A program made the translations under genes and the position numbers. Source: Mikania micrantha (taxonomy: Eukaryota; Streptophyta; Magnoliopsida; Asterales; Asteraceae). From it: 64,000 bases of DNA. Shown here in pieces: positions 10,239 through 20,670 of this stretch. The notes below the pieces were generated by a model. The model did not search any database, had not been told where the DNA came from, and saw only the letters and a list, made by a program, of their open reading frames with translations. Location: contig CM018690.1 in the NCBI GenBank assembly GCA_009363875.1, positions 17,625,692 through 17,689,691 of the forward strand, given 5' to 3'. The stretch's first letter is position 1, and each line of letters opens with the position of its first letter.

Positions 10239-11305
10239 TTAAATTTTAAATCTTCGTAAAATTGCATATCAGATTTACTAGGATTATATGATTTATCAGA
10301 TTTATTATCTGTTTCTTCTTCATAAACTGCTTTAGGTATAGAATTAGAATAATCTATTCCTGATATTTTCATTGATTGTGTTCTTCTCAAATTATTCTCT
10401 TGTAAATCATTTGTATTAAAACTTGAAATAGAATGTCTAAAAGAGTTGTTATTATTAAAAGATATTTCTATCGAACCATCAGATTTTTCTATTATACTAG
10501 ATGTTTGATTTTCTATATCTATTGGTTTTGGTGGATTTATATCTTGTAAATTCCAATTTAAAGATTGTGTTATTTCATTCCATTTTAATCTTTTTGGAGT
10601 AATAACTTTAGCATGCATAGTATTAGCTTCAAATAATATTGTTTCATCTTTTGGAGAAGATAACTTAGTTTTTGGTTCTATAGTTGTAGTCATCGTTTTA
10701 TAATAAACTCTATATATAACAACTGCAGCATTAGTTTTTTCTTTAAATTCTAAATTTTTTGTTTTAATTGTTAAAGTTAAGGTATCTAATATATTTGGAT
10801 CAAACAATCCTATAGAGAAATTGGGATAACAATTAAAATATATAGGACCATTAGCTATGTTAGATTCAGCCATAGCTAATAATGAATTATTGAAATTTGT
10901 ATGCCTAGCATCTCTTAATATGGTTAATACAGGAGCATCTATTCCTAATCTAAACATAGGTTTTATTGCTACCTGAATTAATCCTATATGCAAAAATTTA
11001 TAATTCTTTCTATGTTTTAATATAGCTTCTTTAGTTAATAATTGTAGATTTTGATGTTCTTTATTTATAGGTATAGTTTGTTCATTCATTTTAATTGAAT
11101 AATCTTGAAAGAAATCAAAGGTTCCTATTTTATATATAGTTTTAACATCTTGTTTAGGTATATTCCAATTTGATAAATTGTTTTCAATTTGAGAAATGCT
11201 TATTTCTAAAGAATTCATATTATTGTTTAAATCTTCCTCTTGATCATTAGCTGAAGTATTTGAGCTATGATCTCTTCGTGATAAAAATCTAGATATCTGA
11301 TTCAT
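10235..11305 (-). CDS. Caulimovirid movement protein (30K superfamily), 356 aa
   Basis: The first ATG in frame is at 11305; the open frame runs 51 nt further upstream without another ATG. The core (roughly residues 45-200) carries the caulimovirid movement-protein signature: KIGTFDF near the start, a HIGLIQVAIKP block, LRDARHTNF and GPIYFNCYPNFS. These proteins form or modify plasmodesmal tubules for cell-to-cell spread. The N-terminal 40 residues are Asn/Ser-rich and the C-terminal third is Ser/Asn/Lys-rich and probably disordered. The frame is intact. It is the first main ORF after the leader, and its stop overlaps the next start (ATGA). Confidence 0.9.
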   Translation of the reverse strand: MNQISRFLSRRDHSSNTSANDQEEDLNNNMNSLEISISQIENNLSNWNIPKQDVKTIYKIGTFDFFQDYSIKMNEQTIPINKEHQNLQLLTKEAILKHRKNYKFLHIGLIQVAIKPMFRLGIDAPVLTILRDARHTNFNNSLLAMAESNIANGPIYFNCYPNFSIGLFDPNILDTLTLTIKTKNLEFKEKTNAAVVIYRVYYKTMTTTIEPKTKLSSPKDETILFEANTMHAKVITPKRLKWNEITQSLNWNLQDINPPKPIDIENQTSSIIEKSDGSIEISFNNNNSFRHSISSFNTNDLQENNLRRTQSMKISGIDYSNSIPKAVYEEETDNKSDKSYNPSKSDMQFYEDLKFK

Positions 11306-11379
11306 TATTTGTATTTGTTTTAATGATAAAAAATTTTTTTGAATTAACTTAATCAATATTTTGAACTCTTAGATTATAC

Positions 11380-11482
11380 TGAGGGAACATCCCCAAAGCC
11401 CAAGACGTGGTCCGGCTGCTCTCTATCTTGGAGCCTTACGCTAATCCAACCGTCTAGCCGACAGGACTTGCCAACACAGCAT
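11380..11482 (-). promoter_or_regulatory. GC-rich, pseudoknot-capable element in viral leader
   Basis: A roughly 100-base GC-rich island in otherwise AT-rich viral sequence, between the primer site and the MP start. In the viral sense, GTCC..CGGCT pairs with AGCCGGAC, while AGACG (or CCAAGA) lying between them pairs with CGTCT (or TCTTGG) lying beyond. The interleaved helices would form a pseudoknot. A GGGA/TCCC hairpin follows. Likely a translational control or packaging signal (inference); not a tRNA. Confidence 0.5.
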
Positions 11483-11588
11483 AATACTAAATTTTCAAAA
11501 TATAATTTTGTTTTTTCAATAAATTTTTCCATTATAACATTTACAAATAATTAATTAGAGTATTTAGATATAATATCACTTGAGTAAT

Positions 11589-11604
11589 CATGGCTCTGAT
11601 ACCA
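11589..11604 (-). promoter_or_regulatory. Viral minus-strand DNA primer site (tRNA-iMet)
   Basis: The minus strand reads TGGTATCAGAGCCATG, complementary to the 3' end of plant initiator tRNA-Met and matching the canonical caulimovirid primer-binding site. It marks the origin of reverse transcription and position 1 of the conventional circular map. Confidence 0.92.
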
Positions 11605-11707
11605 TTTGGAGAGGATCGAGAGCATGAAGATTTAAATAAATAATATTGCAATATGGAGCATAAATAATATAGCAATATGGCAGAAACATAAATTAAACAA
11701 CTCATAT

Positions 11708-11854
11708 TTAAATAATACCTTGATTTATTTCTTGAATATCAGAATTACAAATAATTTCTTTACAATCGGATGGAGCAATAATAACTTGAAAATCTAAGGA
11801 TTTTGAACATTGAGTGGTTGATAATACAAGTTTTTGAGGAGAGGGTTTTTTCAT
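11708..11854 (-). CDS. Leader ORF in viral pregenomic RNA, 48 aa
   Basis: An ATG at 11854, about 55 bases after the TATA box, opens 48 codons ending in TAA. Short leader ORFs are usual in caulimovirid pregenomic RNAs, where they take part in ribosome shunting. The product starts MKKPSPQK; no known domain. It could equally be a chance ORF, but it is the longest in the leader. Confidence 0.4.
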   Translation of the reverse strand: MKKPSPQKLVLSTTQCSKSLDFQVIIAPSDCKEIICNSDIQEINQGII

Positions 11855-11904
11855 ACATTTATTCTAGATATTTTTTCTGATGATTAACTAAGCTATGGAG
11901 TCTT

Positions 11905-11914
11905 CTATTTATAG
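11905..11914 (-). promoter_or_regulatory. TATA box of viral pregenomic promoter
   Basis: The minus strand reads CTATAAATAG, 250 bases downstream of the ORF VI-position stop and upstream of leader ORF and primer site, as expected for a caulimovirid full-length transcript promoter (the position of the CaMV 35S promoter). Confidence 0.75.
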
Positions 11915-12165
11915 AGATTTCTTCATAATCGAGGGTCTTCAGAGTCATTTCAATAATTCATCTCTGTCGGCCAACTTCTTAAAGTATTTTGTCTTCTTTC
12001 TATATAATTGATCCTTCTTGACAGAAAGTTGATTGAGCATTTTGATAAAGTTGACATAAAGATGAAAAGCATCTTTGAAAAATTGGTCTTGAAAGATAAT
12101 TATCGTCTTGAAAATAGTAATTGAAAATAATTGAGATTAACCCATTGGATCAACCCATGGATATT

Positions 12166-13398
12166 TTATATGGACCCGATATCATCATATGGATCATCAT
12201 TTGGATCTTGAGAATCTTGAAATATTTTTTCATCAGTAGACTTTTTTGAAGAAGATGGAGAATTTTTAATCTCACTTATAATTCTCTGCATTTCCTCAGG
12301 TGAGGAACAAGATTGTAACCTTATAATATAATCTTGATCTTCAAAAGTATTGAGAGATCGATTGACAGGAGACTTTAAAGATCTCTCCTGTTGATTTGTT
12401 ATAGACTTATAATAATTTTGGACAGCAACAATATTTGCCTTTTCTATTGAGAATTTACTCCACCATTTGCTTCTATAGTATCTTAATAGAAGAGGAGGAG
12501 ATGTATCTTGTTTGACTTGATAATGGTAAGTCCAAGAGAAGATCCATGGGATTCGAAACACAGTCATAAATTGAAGAGTATATTCAAAATCAGGGATCCC
12601 ATCTTGCTTGAAGTAGTCTATAAACTTTTTATATGAGTCAGAAATGATTTTAGGAAAAGCATTTGGAACAATTCCCATATACTTGAACCATTTCACAAAC
12701 CATCTTGGATAATTATTTGAAAATTGATCATCGTAATACATAAACCAAGAATGATTGAAATTTCTGAATAATAATGCCTTTTCCCATGCTTCTTGATAAT
12801 CATAATAATTATATTGAGAATAAGAATTAAAATTTGAAAGAGTCTTCTGAACGAATGGTTTAGATTTCCATTCATCAGGAGTTATCACTTTTTTAATTTT
12901 AATCTTAGAATAATCAATTTTTGAAGGGTTTTGAGGATTGAGAATATGCTGAATTTCAACAGATTCAGTATCTACTAATATAGCTTGATAATAATCTATG
13001 TTCTTTTGGTCTGAATCAAAGAAATGACAATTTCTTGGATATAGATAATCTATAAGGGTTAAAAAGCTTTGAGAAACTTTTTCTTCTTCAATAGGTTCTA
13101 AGATTTTAATAATTTTATGATTAGGATTTATAAAATATGAGCTAGAATCTGTTGGAGGAGAAGAAATGGAAGATGTATTAGGACGAATAATTGATTGAGG
13201 TAAAATTCTAGTTGTTTGAATAATAGAAGAATATGGTGGTCTGGAAGATATAGGAACAGGAGAAGATGGTCTTAATCTTGGAAATGGAGATAATGGAGTA
13301 AAACTATTGTAAGTAGGTAATGGAGAATTTGAAGAAGAACTGACTGATAGTGATGACTTTGATTTTGATAATACAATCTTTTTAGTGTCCTTGCTCAT
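12166..13398 (-). CDS. Viral ORF VI-position protein, 410 aa (candidate transactivator/inclusion-body protein)
   Basis: ATG at 13398 overlaps the RNase H stop (ATGA), which supports the start. Residues about 8-80 are a Ser/Pro-rich low-complexity region. A Trp/Tyr/Phe-rich folded core follows (about 125-325), with blocks such as NHSWFMYYDDQF, PRWFVKWFKYMG and RIPWIFSWTYHY. The tail is Ser/Asp-rich. In Caulimoviridae with a separate ORF after RNase H, this position holds the translational transactivator/viroplasmin. Position and ATGA coupling fit that role, but I cannot identify the domain from motifs alone. The frame is intact. Confidence 0.6.
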   Translation of the reverse strand: MSKDTKKIVLSKSKSSLSVSSSSNSPLPTYNSFTPLSPFPRLRPSSPVPISSRPPYSSIIQTTRILPQSIIRPNTSSISSPPTDSSSYFINPNHKIIKILEPIEEEKVSQSFLTLIDYLYPRNCHFFDSDQKNIDYYQAILVDTESVEIQHILNPQNPSKIDYSKIKIKKVITPDEWKSKPFVQKTLSNFNSYSQYNYYDYQEAWEKALLFRNFNHSWFMYYDDQFSNNYPRWFVKWFKYMGIVPNAFPKIISDSYKKFIDYFKQDGIPDFEYTLQFMTVFRIPWIFSWTYHYQVKQDTSPPLLLRYYRSKWWSKFSIEKANIVAVQNYYKSITNQQERSLKSPVNRSLNTFEDQDYIIRLQSCSSPEEMQRIISEIKNSPSSSKKSTDEKIFQDSQDPNDDPYDDIGSI

Positions 13399-14588
13399 AT
13401 TCCCTGTAAGAATTCTCTTGATAAAAAGTCAGGTAAAGAATTATTTTCTCCTTTAATGAATTCTATTTGGAAATCAAAATTGCTTAATAATGCTTGCCAT
13501 CTTGCAAATATTTGTTTAGAAATTAAATTTTTTATATCCTTTTCTAAAATATGTTTTGCTGATAAACAATCAATTCTTAATAAAAAAGGTTTCATATATA
13601 AATCATCTTCAAATTTTTTAATACATAGAACAATACTTAAAATTTCCTTTTTTATAGTTGAATAATTCTTTTGAGTATCATTCCATGCTCCAGAATAATA
13701 TCTAACTAATTGTTCTTTATTATTTTCTAAAGATTTTTTTAATATCCCACCAAATCCTAAATCACTAGCATCAGTTTCTACAATTAATTTAGCATTAGGA
13801 TGTGGAATATTTAGACATGGTAATTGTTTTATTTTATTTTTAATATGTTTTATTATATTAGTATGTTCTTGAGTCCAAGGTTCAGGATTCTTTTTTAATC
13901 TATTGTATAAAGGTTTACAAATAATTCCTAAATCCTGAAAGAAATCATGTATATAATTCAAACATCCTAAAAATCTCTGTAATTGTTTCTTATCCTTAAT
14001 TTCATCTGGAAACTTATTAGAAAAATCTAAACTTCTATTTATTGGTATAATAGTTCCTTGTTTAATATCATGACCTAAAAATCTTATTTCTGTTTTAAAT
14101 AGATTTATCTTAGTAGGAGATACTACTAATCCATTCTTATGAATTGTATCATAAAATATGTTTAAATGCTTAAAATGTTGTTCTAAAGAATTAGAGTATA
14201 TTAAAACATCATCAATATAGATTATTGAAAAATTTCCTATAGGAATAATTATATCATTCATAATGTTTTGGAATTCAGAAGGAGCATTTTTTAATCCAAA
14301 TGGCATTACATTCCATTCATAATGTCCAAATGGAACATTAAATCCTGTCTTATATTTATCCTTTTCGGAGATTTGAATCTGCCAAAATCCTGATTTCATA
14401 TCAAACTTGGAAAATATCTTAGCCTCATATATTTTCTTTAATAAATCTCTCTTATTTGGAATAGGATATCTTATCCATTCTAAAACCTTATTCAGAGGTT
14501 TATAGTTTATGACTAATCTTGGTGCACCTCTTTCTATTTCAGCACTATTATTAACATAGAATGCAGAACATGACCAAGGAGATTTAGA
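13395..14588 (-). pseudogene. Viral reverse transcriptase / RNase H, downstream of in-frame stop
   Basis: The frame continues from 14588, in phase with the upstream CP-protease frame; a single TAA at 14589-14591 separates them. The first 63 codons lack an ATG but encode normal RT sequence, so the ATG at 14399 is an internal Met. RT motifs: MPFGLKNAPSEFQ, the catalytic IYIDDVLIYS, and LGHDI. The RNase H domain follows with ETDASD and a conserved Glu/Asp set, ending in DFLSREFL. These copy pregenomic RNA to DNA and degrade the template. Classed as broken because of the stop and the upstream insertion. Confidence 0.88.
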
Positions 14589-16442
14589 TTATCTAATTAA
14601 TTTTTTATCTAATAAATCTTTTATTTCCTTTTTACAATGTTCTTCTAGTTCTTGATTCATATGTATAGATTTAGATTTTGTTGGTATATTCTTCTCATCA
14701 AAATCTTTTATATATGGTAAATCAACAATATGTTGTTTTCTTTGCCAAAAGGCATTAGGTATATTAGAACATACATTTCTTATAAATTTTTCTTCAATAT
14801 TTTTAATTCTAATAATATTAGTTTTATCATTTAATTGTTCTTTTATTCTTTCACTTTTAATTTCGCTTACTAAAAATTCCTTTTGTTTTTCTTTTAAATT
14901 TATTATATTAATCTGTTTAGTTAGAACAGGATCAGCAAATTCAAATATAATTTCTTTATTTAAGACTTTAGTACTTATACCATTACTGTTTATAGTAATT
15001 GGATATAATTGAGTAATAAAAGGTGTTCCTAGTATAATTTGTGATGTCAAATTTTTTACCAATATTAGTTGAGTTTTAAAACAATAACCTTCTTTACAAA
15101 TATGAACCTTAGATAGTTTATAATTTATTATTAGTCTAGATCCACTTGCAGTTGATAATCTATAAGAAGTTTTTTCATAATATTTGGTAGGAATAATACC
15201 TTCTTGAATACAATTCATATCAGCTCCGCTATCAATCAGAGCTGTTAAAGTTATTCTAAATTCATTATTAATAATTATATTTAATTTAGTATACCATTTT
15301 TGGTAATTTAATTCTTTTAAAATATTAATTTTATTAACTTTACTGTTATCAGTATCTGTTTTTCCCTTTGATTTTTCTATATCTTTAATTTGTGCTTTAA
15401 TTATAGTAATATCATTTTTTATATTTTTTAATTCTTCTTGTAATTCATTCATAGTAATTGGTTTTTTATCTTTTTTAAATTTTTTATAAATTTCATCTAA
15501 ATTATATATTTCAGTGTCATCTTTATTTTCTTCAGATTTTTTATTAAAATTTTCTTTTAATTTTTTTAAATATAATTGTCTTAAATTTAAATCTTCAGTT
15601 TCTTCTAATAGTTTTAATAATATTGTATTTTCTTCATCATTAATCATATTTATCGATCCGATATTACATATACATGGACCAACACATTCACAATCATCAT
15701 TACTACTAATCTCACTATTAGAAATATAATTTAAATCATCACTACTATAATCTGAAAATTCTTCTTCACTAATTTGAGTATCTAGGATTTTATTTATTTG
15801 CTCTTTTATTTCGTCAGAAATATTTAGTTCATTTATTTTTCTTTTAGAATAACAATTTTTTGAAGTATGACCTCTTTTTCCACAAGTATAACAAGTTATA
15901 ATCCGTTTTTTATAAAAATTTTTCCTTTTATCTTTTTTATAATATTTTTGTTCTTCATTTTTAAATTTTTTATTTTTGTAATTTTTTCTAAAATTCTTTC
16001 CCTTTGTATAATTAATTTTTCTTTTAGAATTTTTTGGCATATTTATTTTTTCAAAACCATATTGTTCACAGAAATTTCCTAATTCATTTTTACTAGTTAT
16101 ACCGTCTCTTTTCATCTTTTGTTTTAATTTTAAATCATTACATAATTTTAAACCTTCTTGATTTATATGATTTATAATTTGCCCATATGTTAAATCATCA
16201 TATGGTATGTGATTATTATTTTCCTTTTTAATAGCTTCTCTAACCTTTTCAGCAAATAATTTTGGTAAACCAGCAATAAATCTTTCTTTCCAATATGCTT
16301 GTTTACAATCAGTTCTATTCATAACTTTAGATATAAAAACATCTTTATACCATCTAAAATCTTGTAATTTTCTACATGTTAAATTTAATAATATTAAAGA
16401 ACTTCTCTCTTGATAATCTGAAGGATTCCCAATAAAGTTTTT
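14589..16442 (-). pseudogene. Viral coat protein C-terminal part + protease + RT start
   Basis: Begins at the retrotransposon junction (16442), so its N-terminus lies at 41642-42430. In order: the rest of the capsid core with FIAGLPKLFAEKV; a Lys-rich stretch; a CCHC knuckle CYTCGKRGHTSKNC that binds nucleic acid; an acidic Ser/Asp/Glu-rich region; a coiled-coil-like segment; an aspartic protease with LIDSGADMN and IILGTPF; then the start of RT (about the last 45 residues). It ends at an internal TAA within RT. CP and pol share one frame, unlike CaMV, where ORF IV and V are separate. The 12 codons above 16442 belong to the LTR. Confidence 0.9.
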
Positions 16443-17986
16443 TGCGACACCCCAACCTGGTTTAGGCTGACGTGTCACGTATACGGAATCAGAAGTAAAT
16501 GCAACAATCCCAAATGTATTTAAAATATAAATACATAAGTCTTAAGTTGATAATTAAACATAACAAAACAAATATTTAAGTTTTAAGTATTGATTATTAC
16601 ATTTACTACAGTAACGGAAATTTTCAGATTTAGCTCCGATTTTACTCTCAAAAGTTCCCCGCCTGGTTTTCTTGATTACCTACACAAAAGAGATAAACAC
16701 CACAAAAACAAATACGGCTGAGCCAAAGAATGCTCAGTAACGGATAAACAACAGTAAATAAAAAAATTCAAAAGGTGGTGAAGATAATCAGAATAACGGT
16801 CAGAAACAGAAATCAGTAACAGAGCAGTAACAGAAACAGAACAGTAAAAAAGTAATCTGACTTTGATAAAATATAACCTTTCAGAAACAATAACACAGGT
16901 TATATCGTAAGTCAGAATTATAACATTACAGAATATACCACGAGCCGACTGTACGTATAATAAGTGTAAGGCTCACGGGTAGCTACTCCCGCTTACCAGA
17001 CACATGAGATAGTTAGTGTTGGCATACACGTCACTATCCCCCAGAATCAGAAGGTACAGTTTAAAATTATCCTAGGACCAGTCCATACGCCTCCCCAGAA
17101 TTCAGTAGGTGCACAAATGTACTATCAGAGTACTAATGGAGACGCCGTGAACTCAACTAACCGTCACGGATGGTTCCACATTATGGTTGCCGCCATAATG
17201 GGCCTGTAGTCATCCTTACAGGTAGGGGCATGCTCGGGTAACAGAGTACAAGTTCAGAAAGTTCAGTAGGGTAGTCATACTACCAATTAAGCGATAATCA
17301 GGATCATGCAATAATGAGTACAACGTAATTTAGAGTTATTGCATGTTAAACGAAACAGAGAAACACGATATCATATCGTGGCAATCAGAATTCAAAATAT
17401 AATAAGAAATGAATTTTAATGATTACAAAAACGGTTTACAGAAACATATTACAGAACAGAATATACTATGATTTAAATAAACAGAATCCGTACCTTAGCC
17501 TCATAAATTTTATCTCAGATAATTATAAACTAAACACGCAGTCCAGTCTTCGATGATTCAGAAATCTGTGTTTTTGAGTGATTTCACGTTAATTTAAATG
17601 GATTTTGATTCTGTATAATCAGTTAAATCTCGGTGACTTGGGCCATTTAGCGTTTAACCGGTCGAATCGCTTTAATTTATTTGGTCGTTTATTAACGTTT
17701 ATAATTATTTGTTATTCTCTTAAATTTATAACTAAATTTACAATTTTTATTTATTGGTTATGAAATTTTCTAAATCGTTCTTATTATTATTTTTTTTTAT
17801 ATAAATAAAACATCAAACCTGGTCAAAGGATGTTTTGACCCCAAGACCATTTCTTCTCTAATATCATGTCTTACCAATTTGAATATACTTTCAATTATTA
17901 ATTCAAGTGATTATAAATTCGTTTAACCTAAATCTTAAAGGTCATCTTCTTCACTAAAACTTTTAAAAAATGAAAACTATACCATT

Positions 17987-18026
<40 letters not shown>

Positions 18027-18758
18027 TTAACCCAAACACAAGAATGAAACTTCGAATTTCAAACCGGATGGAAACCGGTTTGTAAAAACAATTTAGAAGT
18101 CTATATATTGACAGCCACATATTTGACTTGAGAAATCAATAGTTACCTCTAGATCTGAAAGATACAGAATAGCCGAAAAGATTGTCGGAACTTTTGGATA
18201 TCAACTGGATGGTGATGGTTATGTGCGACTTCAACACTCCCTGGTGGTTGTTGCTAGAATTTTAGTAGCATGTGTTCATGCTACGTGGGTCAAGTTCTTT
18301 GACTTTCTTTGCCAGATTCTTTGGTTGTAAGACAACACAACAATTGATATCTCAAATAAATATAATTTGTAGTCGGTTTCATTTGCTTACACAGGAAGTT
18401 TGTTTTCTTTTTCTTATAGATTAAAATAAATAAATATAATTAGAATATGGTTCGGGTACGAGTCCGTTTCTATGTCGGTTTTCAATTTAGTTAAATACGG
18501 TTGTGAATGCTAGTCAAGTAATATTTAATTAAGTGTTACCAATTTAATCAAATAATATTAAAATATAATTTTAGCTTATTATAAACCTTAGGTATGATTA
18601 GGTTGTTTGTTTCAGTTATTTATAATAATGAGTCAAAATTTATAAATTTAATTAATTAATTTCTCAAAATAATTCAGATTTTCGGTACTTAACTTATTGT
18701 TATTATTTATATATTTTATTTTAAACTTTTATAACAGTTAAATTTTTCGGTCGTTATA
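16443..18758 (-). repeat. 3' LTR of Tekay-like element
   Basis: 2316 bp. Matches 23837-25591 joined to 41085-41641 (2312 bp) apart from homopolymers. On the minus strand it runs from TATAACGACC at 18758 to GTGTCGCA at 16443. It contains a long T tract at 17993-18023. Confidence 0.95.
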
Positions 18759-18795
18759 ATTCTACCCTCCTTAAAAAATTTCGTCCTCGAAATTT
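18759..18795 (-). promoter_or_regulatory. Polypurine tract and conserved end block
   Basis: The minus strand reads TTTCGAGGACGAAA, then AAGGAGGGTAGAAT directly before the 3' LTR. The purine-rich part primes plus-strand DNA synthesis. The same two-part block precedes LTR2 and LTR3 of the non-coding element. Confidence 0.9.
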
Positions 18796-18941
18796 CAGGG
18801 TGTACATATTAATTTATTTGCAGATACATCGACTTATTCGTTTACTAAAAACTTTGTGTTGATTTCATTATAGAATTTCAGATGATATCTTACAGAAACA
18901 GTCAACTAATACCTATATTAAAGTAAACAATCACACGTTAT

Positions 18942-20670
18942 TTAAGTCTCAAATAAATTCGGATATTGCGAGCGAATCATATCCTCTAACTCCCAAGTTG
19001 CTTCACGTTCTGAATGATTCTTCCACAGAATTTTAACAAACGGAATAGTCTTTCTTCGCATAACTCTTTCTTGACGGTCGAGAATCGTTTCTGGTACTTC
19101 TTCATATGAAAGATCTTCGTGAATTTCTGAAATCGGATAGTTAACTACGTGTAGAGGATGATAATTATAACCCCGCAATAACGATACATGAAAGACGTTA
19201 TGTACGTGAGATAGTTGCGGTGGTAATGCTAGACGATATGAAACTTCGCCAATTCGGTCCAGAATTTCAAGTGGTCCGATAAACCTTGGACTTAGTTTTC
19301 CTTTAAGTCCGAAACGACGAACACCTCTACAAGGTGAAACTTTGAGAAATACTTTATCACCAACGTTAAACTCTAATGTACGTCGGTGTTTATCCGCATA
19401 ACTCTTTTGTCTGCTTTGAGCTTCTTTTAAACGTTCACGAGCAATGGCGACTTTCTCATTGGTAATCTGAACAAGTTCGGGTCCTTCAATTGTTTTCTCA
19501 CCAACTTCATCCCAACAGATTGGTGCTCGGCATTTACGACCATATAATAGTTCAAATGGTGCCATGCCGATACTAGCTTGCCAACTATTATTGTAGGCAA
19601 ACTCAACTAAACACAAGTACTCATCCCAGTTTCCCGTCCACTCTAAGGCACACGCTCGCAACATGTCTTCGAGTGTCTGAATTGTACGTTCTGATTGACC
19701 GTCAGTTTGAGGATGAAAAGCAGTACTAAACCTTAATCTAGTACCCCATGCAGATTGTAGACCTTTCCAAAAATGAGAAGTAAACCTCGGATCTCGATCT
19801 GATATGATAGAAACTGGAGTACCGTGTAATCTAACGATTTCTTGCGTAAATATTTCGGATAATTTACTAACCGAATGTCCTTGCTGAATAGGAAGAAAAT
19901 GAGCTGACTTGGACAGTCTGTCAACAATGACCCATATAACATCATTCTTCCTGAATGTTTTCGGTAATCCGGTAACAAAATCCATAGAAATATCATCCCA
20001 TTTCCATAATGGAATATCAAGTGGCTGAAGTAGACCACTTGCTCGTTGATGTTCAATCTTTACTTGCTGACAAGTAAGACAATGACTGACGTATGTTGCT
20101 ACATCTTCTTTCATTCCATTCCACCAGAAATGTTGCCGAAGATCTCGATACATCTTCGTTGATCCAGGATGAATTGAAAATGGTGAACTATGTGCCTCAG
20201 ATAATAGTGATTCCCGAAGTGTTGCATCATCAGGAACACATAGTCGTTTGCCACACCATATGACTCCGTTTTCATCTATCCTGAACTCAGATTGTTTCCC
20301 GATTTCTAAGTTCTCTGTTATTGCCCATAACTCACCGTCATCTTTTTGAGCTTCTTTAATTCGAGAGATTAAATCAGATTCAATCTGAAATTTGGCAAGG
20401 TACCCTTCTGAGTTACCTCTTTGAAAGCCAATATTCATTCTTTCAAGATCATTAATAATCTCTCGTTGTAATTTCAAAAATGATAACATTCCTGAAATTT
20501 TCCGACTAAGGGCATCAGCAACAACATTAGCCTTTCCTGGATGATATTGAATATTTGCATCGTAATCTTTCAACAATTCTAACCAACGTCTCTGACGCAT
20601 ATTTAACTCTTTTTGAGTGAAGATATACTTCAAGCTCTTGTGATCGGTGAAAATGTCACAAGAATCTCCG
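18942..20670 (-). pseudogene. Ty3/gypsy pol 3' part: RNase H end, integrase, chromodomain
   Basis: The frame is open below a 17-bp duplication that separates it from the RT frame; it has no ATG of its own at the start. After the RNase H tail (DALSRK) come the integrase HHCC zinc domain (HPGSTKMYRDL ... CLTCQQVK), a DD35E core (MDFVTGLP, IISDRDPRFTS, HPQTDGQSERT), the GPY/F-like part (KLSPRFIGPLEI) and a C-terminal chromodomain (ETILDRQERVMRRK, ILWKNHSEREATWE). Chromodomains guide chromovirus integration to particular chromatin. The domain is complete, but this copy cannot make a normal Gag-Pol without bypassing the frameshift. Confidence 0.92.

Larger units (their letters stand above)
11357..12165 (-). 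other. Viral large intergenic region
   Basis: Between the ORF VI-position gene and the MP gene. In transcript order it holds a TATA box (11905-11914), a 48-codon leader ORF (11854-11708), a tRNA-iMet primer site (11604-11589) and the GC-rich structured element (about 11480-11380). This order matches the pregenomic promoter and leader of other Caulimoviridae. Confidence 0.8.
9147..16442 (-). mobile_element. Endogenous pararetrovirus (Caulimoviridae), main segment
   Basis: Minus-strand viral genes in the order: fused CP/protease/RT/RNase H, ORF VI-position protein, intergenic region with TATA box and tRNA-iMet primer site, movement protein, three small ORFs, and the start of the next ORF cut at (TA)n. 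The rest (about 0.79 kb, upstream CP region) lies at 41642-42430, beyond a 25-kb retrotransposon nest. The two parts sum to about 8.08 kb, a full caulimovirid genome length, opened at one point of the circular map. Visible lesions are the insertion at 16442/41642, an in-frame stop at 14589 and the junction break. The family is clear from MP, Zn-knuckle, DSG protease and YIDD motifs; the genus is unknown. Confidence 0.92.

Noticed and set aside
11380..11482. tRNA gene or hammerhead ribozyme in the GC-rich viral leader segment
   Set aside because: No cloverleaf with A and B boxes and no CTGATGA/GAAA hammerhead core; only the interleaved helices are supported.
12693..16082. Additional minus and plus frames within the viral genes (for example 12693-12875, 13456-13665, 15514-15729, 15867-16082)
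   Set aside because: They are shadows of the movement, ORF VI-position and CP-pol coding frames.
16443..16478. Upstream 12 codons of the viral CP frame
   Set aside because: These lie in the retrotransposon LTR; viral sequence begins at 16442.
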